NCBI GenBank assembly: GCA_004557545.1
Contig: SFGV01000067.1
Span: forward strand, 1 to 9,647
DNA from: Succinatimonas hippei
GTDB taxonomy: Bacteria; Pseudomonadota; Gammaproteobacteria; Enterobacterales; Succinivibrionaceae
Direction: 5' to 3'
DNA: 9,647 nt
Shown here: in pieces, positions 1 through 5,572 of the stretch
Position numbering within the stretch: the stretch's first letter is position 1
Layout of the letters: the number at the start of each line of letters is the position of its first letter
Notes under the pieces: generated by a model
Told to the model about the DNA's origin: nothing
Database searches by the model: none
The model's input: only the letters and a program-made list of their open reading frames with translations
Position numbers and translations under genes: made by a program

Positions 1-294
1 TTGATATAGATTATGGATATTCCAAAATATTTACAAATTTGTCCGAGCTGGTATCAGCTATAGATCTACCAAAGCTAAATTTGCCGCCTTTCTTGCGTTT
101 AGCCAAGGAAATTCAGCTTTGTATTGTGCAGGGGTACTGCTCAGCTTCTTACCTGTCTCCTTATAGTAGTCAAGGCGGTCGCCAGGCATCCTGTTATAGA
201 TGAATCTGACACAGCCGAAAGTCTTTGCAAACATAGCCTTTTGTTCAGCTGTTGGGTAGAGCCTGGATCGGTATGCTTTATTAATTATGATCAG
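1..294 (-). pseudogene. tnpB: Decayed tnpB (IS200/IS605 TnpB nuclease), N-terminal part plus frameshifted internal piece
   Basis: TnpB is the RNA-guided nuclease of IS200/IS605-type elements. The start is best placed at a CTG (294-292) that overlaps the tnpA stop as CTGA, a usual coupled arrangement, and the protein then begins LIIINKAYRSRLYPTAEQK. The recognisable N-terminal domain runs through GCVRFIYN and TPAQYKAEFPWL to about position 103. This frame stops at 58-60 after only about 78 residues, against roughly 370-430 for a full TnpB. In the next minus-strand frame, from about 106 to 11, the DNA reads GRSIADTSSDKFVNILEYP and then a stop. That resembles the segment normally found a few hundred residues later, just before the zinc ribbon. 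I infer an internal deletion plus a frameshift. The remnant runs off the left edge. The N-terminal call is firm; the second-frame segment is recognised from memory of the family. Confidence 0.75.
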
Positions 295-686
295 CTGCCC
301 TGATCTTCTATATATTTCCGAATTGTCTCGACAGGAGCACCGCCTGTTGTCAGCAGACAAAAACTTCTTGACCAAAACATTTCTTTCCAGAGTTTACTCC
401 TAACCTCAGGGAAATCCTTTTTGATCAGCCTGGAACTGGCACTTTTGTAGGCATTTATGAACTTGGAAATTTCCGTATTAGGATGAGCACGAAAAATGAT
501 CTGCACATGGTCCTGGTCGTGATCCCATTCCTCTAACGTAATGTTATATGACGAACCAATGCGGACAAAAATATCTTTAGCATATTGGCTCACTTGGTCA
601 GAGAATACTTTGCGACGATCTTTCACCACCAAAACAAGATGGTAATAGAGTAAGAACACTGAATGATTATTATTGTATAATTCCAC
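291..686 (-). CDS. tnpA: IS200/IS605-family TnpA (Y1 single-strand transposase) with HVQ instead of HUH
   Basis: TnpA cuts and rejoins single-stranded transposon ends through a 5'-phosphotyrosine intermediate. The 131-residue product is of normal length. Visible family signatures are the N-terminal HSVFLLYYHLVLVVK, the core FINAYKSASSRLIKKDFPEV, LWKEMFWSRSFCLLTTGGAP, and the C-terminal helix IRKYIEDQG carrying the likely nucleophile Tyr125. The metal-binding motif expected as His-hydrophobic-His reads H60-V61-Q62 (CAG at 503-501). VKDRR (residues 21-25) also differs from the VKYRR I expect. The GTG start at 686 is chosen because MELYNNNHSVF matches the usual family N-terminus; a GA-rich possible ribosome site lies about 14 bases upstream, which is far. 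Its stop overlaps the tnpB start. The reading frame is intact, but activity is doubtful because of Gln62 and the broken partner gene. Confidence 0.9.
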   Translation of the reverse strand: MELYNNNHSVFLLYYHLVLVVKDRRKVFSDQVSQYAKDIFVRIGSSYNITLEEWDHDQDHVQIIFRAHPNTEISKFINAYKSASSRLIKKDFPEVRSKLWKEMFWSRSFCLLTTGGAPVETIRKYIEDQGS

Positions 687-717
687 AGTATAATACCAAC
701 TTCCTCTTTTACGACTG

Positions 718-745
718 ATTATACTGCCTAATAAAGCAAAAGCAA
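718..745 (-). promoter_or_regulatory. Putative promoter of tnpA
   Basis: On the minus strand a perfect TATAAT -10 hexamer (723-718) follows a TTGCTT -35-like hexamer (745-740) with a 16-base spacer. Transcription would start near 711, about 25 bases before the tnpA GTG. Inferred from sequence only. Confidence 0.5.
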
Positions 746-760
746 TCTGGTTAGGTTAAA

Positions 761-790
761 ATGACGCTCACGCGCTCAAAGCGGCATATT
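761..790 (+). promoter_or_regulatory. Possible gntR promoter with CGCTCA direct repeat in the spacer
   Basis: ATGACG (761-766) and CATATT (785-790), spaced by 18 bases, are weak -35/-10 candidates upstream of the GntR gene. The hexamer CGCTCA occurs twice (765-770, 773-778) inside the spacer, and the second copy forms a small hairpin CGCT-CAA-AGCG (773-783). This could be an autoregulatory operator, or part of the left end of the adjacent insertion element, whose exact boundary I could not find. Low confidence. Confidence 0.25.
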
Positions 791-807
791 TATATGGATC
801 CTGACTC

Positions 808-1479
808 ATGCCAACAGCGGATTTAAAAAAAGACATAGTATACAGGCGTATCAGAGAGCTCATTATTAACGGAACCATCCCCATGGGAAGCAAGATCTCA
901 GAGGGGGCGCTTGAGCAGAAGCTGCGCGCCAACAAGGCTCCAATCCGGGACGCGTTAAAACGCCTTCAGGCAGAGCGTCTTGTGGAGCGCCGTCCCAAGA
1001 GCGGCACCTATGTATTCGCGCTCACCCCAAAGGAGCTTGACGATCTGCTGCACTTTCGGTTCATCATCGAAAGTCAGGCGCTTAAAATCTCGCTTAAGCG
1101 TGAACCGGTACTGCTCGCCCGCGAGATAGAAATAGTTGTGGAGAGCATGCGTGACAGCTTAAGCTCAGGCAGAATTTTAGAGTATCTTCGCCTTGACTCG
1201 CGTTTCCACGAGCTCATCGTCTCGCACTGCGCCAACCGCTACTTCATCGACTCCTATACACTGATCTCGGCGATCATGGACACGGTGCGCAACTGTCTTG
1301 GCACGAGCCCGGTTCATCTGCAGCGCTCGATAGACGAGCATGAGCGCATGGGCAAGGCCATAAGAGCGCAGGATTTTGAGCTTTTCATGCAGATCTTCAG
1401 AAAGCACGTGCTCTCCGAGGACGGCTCGTACTGGTCTGCAGAAAACATAGGTGCGGATCTCAAGGGAGAAAACGATTGA
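808..1479 (+). CDS. GntR-family transcriptional regulator, FCD (FadR-C) subgroup
   Basis: A 223-residue DNA-binding regulator of normal length for FCD-type GntR proteins. The N-terminal winged helix spans about residues 5-72 and contains IVYRRIRELIINGTIPMGSKI, the APIRDALKRLQAERLVE recognition region and the wing RRPKSGTYVF. The all-helical effector domain spans about 76-205. It keeps Asp130 and His134 (LRLDSRFHEL) and later histidines His178 (DEHERMGKAI) and His200 (FRKHV), the pattern used for metal and carboxylate binding in FCD domains. The ligand cannot be read from sequence. Only a weak GGA lies upstream of the ATG (796-798), but the frame opens with a complete winged helix. It overlaps the downstream transporter by four bases, so it most likely controls that gene and perhaps itself. 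Confidence 0.9.
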   Translation: MPTADLKKDIVYRRIRELIINGTIPMGSKISEGALEQKLRANKAPIRDALKRLQAERLVERRPKSGTYVFALTPKELDDLLHFRFIIESQALKISLKREPVLLAREIEIVVESMRDSLSSGRILEYLRLDSRFHELIVSHCANRYFIDSYTLISAIMDTVRNCLGTSPVHLQRSIDEHERMGKAIRAQDFELFMQIFRKHVLSEDGSYWSAENIGADLKGEND

Positions 1480-2363
1480 GCTTCTACAGCCTGGGATTAC
1501 TGCTGGGGCTCTTCGGAGCCGCCTGTCAGGCCGCCAACTACTCATTTACCAAGGAATGCCAGGAGAAGGCCGGGCTTAAGGGATTAAGGCTTCTTTTATG
1601 TGCACACGCTTTCATGTTCGTGGTTTGTCTGGTGCCCTTTTTAGCCTTCGGACACTACCGTTTTTTTGACGGCGGGGTCGCGTTCTGGCTTGTATTCATC
1701 GTGATCCCATACTTTTTCGGTCAGTATTTCACCAACGCCGCCATAGCCGTATCCGATTCCTCGGTGGTCTCACCGCTACTCACGGTTAAAATCCCCATTC
1801 TGGCTTTAATTTCCGTCTTCTTTATGGGTGAAAGCTTTTCCCTGACGCAGGGCGTAGCGGCAATCGCCATCGTCCTCATCGGAGTGCATTTTTCATCCAT
1901 CTCAGGCCGCATCAGCCCCAAGCCGTTGCTTCTGACCGCGCTCGGCGCGCTCAGCTACTGTCTTTCCGATATCTCAATGACCTGCCTCATGCGCCATTTC
2001 GCCACGGCAGGCGGTCATACGAGAACAGAGCAGATCTTCATGGGAATAACCTATGAGTATGTGGCCTGCGGCTTTGCCTCTCTCATAATCGCGCTTTTGC
2101 TGCGGGTAAAGGTCAGCGCGCGCTCCTGCGTCACCACCTGGAAGATGGGAACGGCCTGGCTTTTAAGCATGGTCGGAATAGTCGGCTGCTTTAATCTTGA
2201 CGGGGTGGTCGCGGGAAATATCGTGCAGTCGCTTCGCGCGGTTATAGGAGTTCTCATCGCCTATATTTTCTACCGCAAATACATACGTGATCCTGGCAAC
2301 TTCAGACGCAAGCTTATCGCGTCGTTTGGGATGATCCTCTGCGTGTGTCTTTATTACGCCTAA
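1476..2363 (+). CDS. EamA/DMT-superfamily inner-membrane transporter
   Basis: A 295-residue hydrophobic protein with about ten predicted transmembrane helices (roughly 2-22, 38-59, 67-88, 96-115, 122-139, 150-172, 187-209, 224-245, 248-267, 278-294). It has the two-repeat layout of EamA-type drug/metabolite transporters. The end of repeat 1, around SPLLTVKIPILALISVFFMG with GVHF following, is the most typical stretch. Such proteins usually export amino acids, metabolites or drugs; the substrate here is unknown. The TTG start (1476-1478) is supported by a GGGAG ribosome site at 1464-1468 and by the TTGA overlap with the gntR stop; the next in-frame ATG is far inside the protein. Coupled translation with the GntR regulator points to a self-contained regulator-exporter unit. 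Confidence 0.85.
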   Translation: MSFYSLGLLLGLFGAACQAANYSFTKECQEKAGLKGLRLLLCAHAFMFVVCLVPFLAFGHYRFFDGGVAFWLVFIVIPYFFGQYFTNAAIAVSDSSVVSPLLTVKIPILALISVFFMGESFSLTQGVAAIAIVLIGVHFSSISGRISPKPLLLTALGALSYCLSDISMTCLMRHFATAGGHTRTEQIFMGITYEYVACGFASLIIALLLRVKVSARSCVTTWKMGTAWLLSMVGIVGCFNLDGVVAGNIVQSLRAVIGVLIAYIFYRKYIRDPGNFRRKLIASFGMILCVCLYYA

Positions 2364-2378
2364 AACCGTTCAAAGCAA

Positions 2379-2407
2379 TTTCAATCAGGCACGCCGCGGG
2401 GTATCAT
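2379..2407 (+). promoter_or_regulatory. Candidate corA promoter
   Basis: TATCAT (2402-2407, five of six matches to TATAAT) is preceded at 17 bases by TTTCAA (2379-2384), a weak -35. A start near 2414 would give a structured leader of about 175 nt before corA. Confidence 0.3.
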
Positions 2408-2432
2408 ATAGGCGCCCTTGAGGCAGGCGGCC

Positions 2433-2470
2433 ACCGCGTTAAAAGAACCCCGCGGTTTTCCCGGAAAACC
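2433..2470 (+). promoter_or_regulatory. Two overlapping, mutually exclusive hairpins between the transporter gene and corA
   Basis: Hairpin 1 pairs ACCGCG (2433-2438) with CGCGGT (2451-2456) and is followed at once by TTTT, so it could terminate transcription. Hairpin 2 pairs GGTTTTC (2454-2460) with GAAAACC (2464-2470) around a CCG loop and shares bases 2454-2456 with hairpin 1. In addition CCGCGGGG (2394-2401) is fully complementary to 2448-2455. It may be the end of the gntR-transporter transcript, an attenuator in the corA leader, or both. Confidence 0.4.
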
Positions 2471-2500
2471 AACGCGCCGTCTTAAGCAAAATCACAATCG

Positions 2501-2575
2501 ATGCGTGCTCCGGCGCGCTCCCGTGCAGGGCTTTGTTTCCTGCCGCCATCTATACCAGTTCCAAAGGGACTGTGA
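2501..2575 (+). CDS. Possible 24-residue proline-rich leader peptide upstream of corA
   Basis: An ATG-started ORF of 24 codons ends 15 bases before the corA ATG. The peptide contains five prolines (positions 4, 15, 16, 19, 21), with PPSIPVP near its end. In Salmonella the corA leader carries a short ORF (corL) whose translation controls Rho-dependent termination, and proline codons play that role in the mgtA leader. By analogy this could be a translation-sensing leader. Against it, no clear ribosome site precedes the ATG, and a 24-codon ORF can occur by chance. Position and composition are seen; function is inferred. Confidence 0.3.
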   Translation: MRAPARSRAGLCFLPPSIPVPKGL

Positions 2576-2590
2576 ACGGGAGAACATAAT

Positions 2591-3541
2591 ATGATCACTG
2601 CTTGCCGTCTTAATGATGACGATACCCTTTCGCTTTCGCCGGTAACGCCGGGGCAGCCTTTACCCTCCGAGGTTATATGGCTCGACGTCAATCAGCCTGA
2701 CGATAAAGAGCGTGAATGGCTTGAAAAGCTGTTTGTAGAGGATGTCCCTGAAGAGGATGAGATGGATGACATCGAGTCCTCATCACGTTTCCGTATGGGA
2801 CCTGACGGAGTACACATACTCTCGCTCTTCCCGCAGCGTCTTGCCAATGACACCCATGGCGTGAACATGTCGTTCACCATGCGCAAAAACCTCCTGATCT
2901 CCTTTCGCGAGGAGGATGTCTCTATAGTAAGGCTGCTGCGCTTTTACATAAGACACAACAAGGCCGACATCAGAACCTCACTTGATGTGCTGCTGAAGCT
3001 TCAGGATCTTAAGGTCGATCAGCTATCCGATCTTATCGAGGACGCGTACAGCACCCTTGATGAAACAGCCGATCAAATCATAGATGAAGAGCATGTTGAG
3101 GAGATCCTCCACGAGCTCATAAATCAGGAGGAGCAGAATTCCCAGATCCTGCAGGCGCTGTACGATACCCGCCGTGCGCTGAGATTTGTCAAAAAAACCT
3201 TTGAGACCACGCTTGATGACCGCCAGGAGCGCGATATCGATGAGGTCTTAAACGATATCGAATCAATCCTGCCGCATACCCAGTTTCTTGCCAACAAGAT
3301 CAATTTCCAGCTTGAGGCTTCCATGGGCTACACCAACCACAAGCAGAACAAGATCATCAAGATCTTCTCGGTCGCCGCGGTAGTGTTCATGCCTCCTACC
3401 TGGATAGCGTCAGTTTACGGAATGAACTTCAAGCATATGCCTGAGCTCTCATGGGTATGGGGTTATCCTTTCTCCATTGGCCTTATGGCGGCGTCAGCGC
3501 TTTTAACCTATCTTTTCTTTAAAAAACGCGGATGGCTTTAA
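2591..3541 (+). CDS. corA: CorA magnesium/cobalt transporter
   Basis: CorA is a homopentameric inner-membrane channel for Mg2+ (also Co2+ and Ni2+). The 316-residue length equals that of enterobacterial CorA. The first ~250 residues are the acidic cytoplasmic funnel, with a long helical section rich in Glu and Asp (about 140-250). Two membrane helices follow at about 255-275 and 291-310. The diagnostic YGMNF lies at 276-280, followed by the periplasmic loop motif MPEL and the conserved WVWGYPFSIGLM, and the protein ends with a short basic tail. The ATG has a GGGAG ribosome site (2578-2582). The preceding ~175 bases look like a regulated leader. Nothing looks missing, and the gene is probably a housekeeping transporter unrelated to its neighbours. 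Confidence 0.97.
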   Translation: MITACRLNDDDTLSLSPVTPGQPLPSEVIWLDVNQPDDKEREWLEKLFVEDVPEEDEMDDIESSSRFRMGPDGVHILSLFPQRLANDTHGVNMSFTMRKNLLISFREEDVSIVRLLRFYIRHNKADIRTSLDVLLKLQDLKVDQLSDLIEDAYSTLDETADQIIDEEHVEEILHELINQEEQNSQILQALYDTRRALRFVKKTFETTLDDRQERDIDEVLNDIESILPHTQFLANKINFQLEASMGYTNHKQNKIIKIFSVAAVVFMPPTWIASVYGMNFKHMPELSWVWGYPFSIGLMAASALLTYLFFKKRGWL

Positions 3542-3558
3542 AAGAGCGTTGCGCTCTT
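3542..3558 (+). terminator. Short hairpin after corA, weak terminator candidate
   Basis: A perfect 7-bp stem AAGAGCG/CGCTCTT with a TTG loop begins just after the corA stop. No U-tract follows, so it may be a weak or Rho-assisted end, or only an mRNA-stabilising hairpin. The LysR gene starts 21 bases later. Confidence 0.35.
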
Positions 3559-3579
3559 GTGAGTCCATAAAGAGGGACT

Positions 3580-4539
3580 ATGACACTACAACAGCTTCGC
3601 TACGCGCTCGCAATCTGTGACTGCGGATCATTAAACAAAGCCTCGCAGTCGCTGTATGTGGCCCAGCCATCACTGTCCGCCGCGCTGCTGCAGCTTGAAG
3701 ACGAGCTTGGGATAACCATCTTCACCAGAACCCCGAGGGGAGTTACCCCGACAGCAGAAGGCGCCGAGTTCCTTTCATACGCCCGCCAGCTGTACTCAGA
3801 GTACAGAAGCCTTGTTGATAAATACAAGGGCGGCAAGGGAGTAAGACGCAAGTTCGGAGTGTCAACCCAGCACTACTCGTTTGCGGTCAAATCCTTCGTT
3901 GAGATGGTCAAACGCTACAACACCAGCGAGTATGATTTTGCGCTGCGCGAAACCACCACGCTGCGTACCATCGAGGACGCGGCATCCCTGCGCTCTGAGA
4001 TAGGCATCATCTATCTGAGTGATTTCAACCGCAGCGCCATCGGCAAGATCCTGCGCTCAAAGGATCTCACCTTTACGCCTCTGTGTGACTGCCACACCTA
4101 CGTGTACCTTTACAAGGGACACCCTCTTGCCAGAGAGAAGTCCATAAGTCTAAGCATGCTCGCGCCCTACCCCAATCTTTCATTTGAACAGGGGGACAGC
4201 GGCACCTTTTATCTTGCCGAGGAGATCTTCTCGACCAACGACTATGACCGCCAGATCATGGTCACCGACCGCGCTACCATGGTCAATCTCATGATTGGGC
4301 TTAACGGCTACACCCTGTGCTCAGGGATCTTCTGCGAGGAATTAAACGGCTCTGACTACACCGCCGTTCCATTCCGCAACGAGGATCCGTCCAAAAGCGA
4401 CATCATGGAAATCGGTTATATCACCAAAAAAGGCATGACCAGAAGCAATCTGGCAAAAGAATATATAGACCTTATGGAGTCCTACCTCTCAGGTGATCCA
4501 CACGCCTCAGCCGCTGAAAAACCTGAAAACTTAATATAA
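3580..4539 (+). CDS. LysR-type transcriptional regulator
   Basis: A 319-residue regulator with the standard layout. The winged helix-turn-helix spans residues 1-60 (LRYALAICDCGSLNKASQSL, then QPSLSAALLQLEDELG, FTRTPRGVTPTAEG), followed by a linker helix and a periplasmic-binding-protein-like effector domain from about 90 to 300. A strong AGAGGGA ribosome site (3571-3577) supports the start. It lies directly upstream of, and on the same strand as, the oxidoreductase-ligase operon, and a LysR-type dyad sits in the gap, so it is the likely activator of that operon. LysR genes are often divergent from their targets; the tandem layout makes this less certain, and co-transcription with corA cannot be excluded. 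The inducer is unknown; a 2-oxoacid or arylacetate is a guess from context. Confidence 0.92.
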   Translation: MTLQQLRYALAICDCGSLNKASQSLYVAQPSLSAALLQLEDELGITIFTRTPRGVTPTAEGAEFLSYARQLYSEYRSLVDKYKGGKGVRRKFGVSTQHYSFAVKSFVEMVKRYNTSEYDFALRETTTLRTIEDAASLRSEIGIIYLSDFNRSAIGKILRSKDLTFTPLCDCHTYVYLYKGHPLAREKSISLSMLAPYPNLSFEQGDSGTFYLAEEIFSTNDYDRQIMVTDRATMVNLMIGLNGYTLCSGIFCEELNGSDYTAVPFRNEDPSKSDIMEIGYITKKGMTRSNLAKEYIDLMESYLSGDPHASAAEKPENLI

Positions 4540-4600
4540 GCGCTCCGCTATCACTACGCGTGCTTCTGATCTGACATTTCACCTATACCATTTCTTGTAT

Positions 4601-4619
4601 TTATAGACAATTTCTATAA
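4601..4619 (+). promoter_or_regulatory. LysR-type binding site (TTATAG-N7-CTATAA)
   Basis: A perfect 6-bp inverted repeat, TTATAG (4601-4606) and CTATAA (4614-4619), separated by 7 bases contains the T-N11-A core of LysR-family boxes and the ATAG-N7-CTAT form. An extra CTATA half-site lies at 4583-4587. If transcription starts near 4677, the dyad centre is at about -67, the classical recognition position for LysR activators. Confidence 0.55.
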
Positions 4620-4640
4620 CCAAGTATGCAAAATCAGTAT

Positions 4641-4670
4641 TAGACGCCCTTCCCTTACATCTAGCATACT
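4641..4670 (+). promoter_or_regulatory. Putative promoter of the oxidoreductase-ligase operon
   Basis: TAGACG (4641-4646) and CATACT (4665-4670), spaced by 18 bases, are imperfect hexamers, as expected for an activator-dependent promoter. The 5' untranslated region would be about 48 nt and contains a small dyad, ACGAC/GTCGT (4687-4704), before the AGAGGGA ribosome site (4712-4718). Confidence 0.35.
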
Positions 4671-4724
4671 AAAGCTGTAAAAACGAACGACGTACATAAG
4701 TCGTAAATCAAAGAGGGAATTCAC

Positions 4725-5288
4725 ATGCTAAAACAGATCCTGTGGCATGGCCGCGGAGGAGAAGGCGCTTTTACCGCCGCGAAGGTACTCGCGGCTGCCT
4801 GGGCGTTAAAGGAAGGGCGCTACGCGCTTGCCTTCCCCTCATTTGGCCCTGAGCGCCGCGGAGCCCCGGTCAGAGCCTTCACCAGGATCTCAGATAGCGC
4901 GGTAGGCGACCGCAGCGAAATTACCAGAGCGGATATCGTGATCTGGCTTGATCCCACGCTTCCGGGTGCTGACAAACCTGAACTGGAGCTCACAGAGGGC
5001 GGTATAGCGCTGGTAAACCGTAAAGAGTGGTCTGACCTTAAAAACGCCGCTGATCCTGAGAGGGTCATAAATTTTGACGCCTCGGGACTTGCACTTAAGA
5101 TCCTGGGCCGCCCTATTGCCAACACTGTGCTCTCAGGAGCGGTAGCCGCTCTCTCAGGCGGCTTTGACGAGGAGGATCTCAAAGCAGGGATCAAAGCCGT
5201 GATGAAACCATCCCTGGTCTCAAAAAATGAGAGCGCCGCGATTGAGGCTTTCAGATTTATAAACGGACTTAAAAGGAGGATCGCATGA
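4725..5288 (+). CDS. porG: 2-oxoacid:ferredoxin oxidoreductase, gamma subunit (PorG-type)
   Basis: This 187-residue protein is the gamma subunit of a four-subunit 2-oxoacid:ferredoxin oxidoreductase, an enzyme that decarboxylates a 2-oxoacid to acyl-CoA and CO2 or runs in reverse. The N-terminus carries the family signature HGRGGEGAFTAAKVLA (residues 8-23), then AFPSFGPERRGAPVRAFTRIS, and the ADIVIWLDPTL strand. Length is normal. It starts the operon and shares an ATGA overlap with the delta gene. The gamma-delta-alpha-beta order is the one known from pyruvate and 2-oxoisovalerate oxidoreductases of archaea and Thermotoga. Substrate choice cannot be decided from this subunit, so the symbol names the subunit type, not a proven pyruvate specificity. 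Confidence 0.9.
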   Translation: MLKQILWHGRGGEGAFTAAKVLAAAWALKEGRYALAFPSFGPERRGAPVRAFTRISDSAVGDRSEITRADIVIWLDPTLPGADKPELELTEGGIALVNRKEWSDLKNAADPERVINFDASGLALKILGRPIANTVLSGAVAALSGGFDEEDLKAGIKAVMKPSLVSKNESAAIEAFRFINGLKRRIA

Positions 5289-5569
5289 GTTCTCCAAAGC
5301 TTTATGAGGATAAGCTTCCGCCTATTCCTTTCGCTCCGGTGTTTAAGGCAGGCTACCTCACACTCTCAAATCAGGGCTGGAGTGAGGTTATCCCGGTTCT
5401 TGAGAGTGATAAGTGTAATGGCTGCATGCTCTGCGCGCTCTGCTGCCCTGACGGCGCGGTTCGCGCCAGCGGTGACAAGGTCAGCTTTGAGCGTGATTTC
5501 TGCAAAGGTTGCGGTCTTTGCGTGAAAGCCTGCCGTAAAGGCGCCATAAGCCTTAAGGCAAAGGAGTGA
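5285..5569 (+). CDS. porD: 2-oxoacid:ferredoxin oxidoreductase, delta subunit (two [4Fe-4S] ferredoxin)
   Basis: A 94-residue ferredoxin-like subunit that passes electrons from the catalytic cluster to external ferredoxin. The first cluster motif is C-NG-C-ML-C-ALC-CP and the second is C-KG-C-GL-C-VKA-C, giving the eight ligands for two [4Fe-4S] centres. The first motif has one additional Cys. The second motif is followed by Arg where Pro is common. The N-terminal ~40 residues, including SNQGWSEVIPVL, match the usual lead-in of PorD-type subunits. The start overlaps the gamma stop (ATGA) and has a perfect AGGAGG ribosome site (5274-5279). A second, overlapping frame here is only a shadow. Confidence 0.93.
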   Translation: MSSPKLYEDKLPPIPFAPVFKAGYLTLSNQGWSEVIPVLESDKCNGCMLCALCCPDGAVRASGDKVSFERDFCKGCGLCVKACRKGAISLKAKE

Positions 5570-5572
5570 GCT

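Noticed and set aside
58..375. TTG-started reading of tnpB from 375
   Set aside because: The first ~27 residues overlap the end of tnpA in another frame and do not look like TnpB; family similarity begins at IIINKAYRSRLYP, so a start at CTG 294 is preferred.
1177..1545. Long minus-strand ORF across the end of gntR
   Set aside because: Shadow of the GC-rich gntR/transporter coding strand; the + strand proteins are clear family members.
4820..5194. Minus-strand ORF of 124 codons inside the gamma subunit gene
   Set aside because: Low-complexity Ser/Ala-rich translation opposite a well-recognised gene; a codon-bias shadow.
5304..5525. Alternative + frame over the delta subunit gene
   Set aside because: The other frame encodes a perfect two-cluster ferredoxin, so this one is a shadow.
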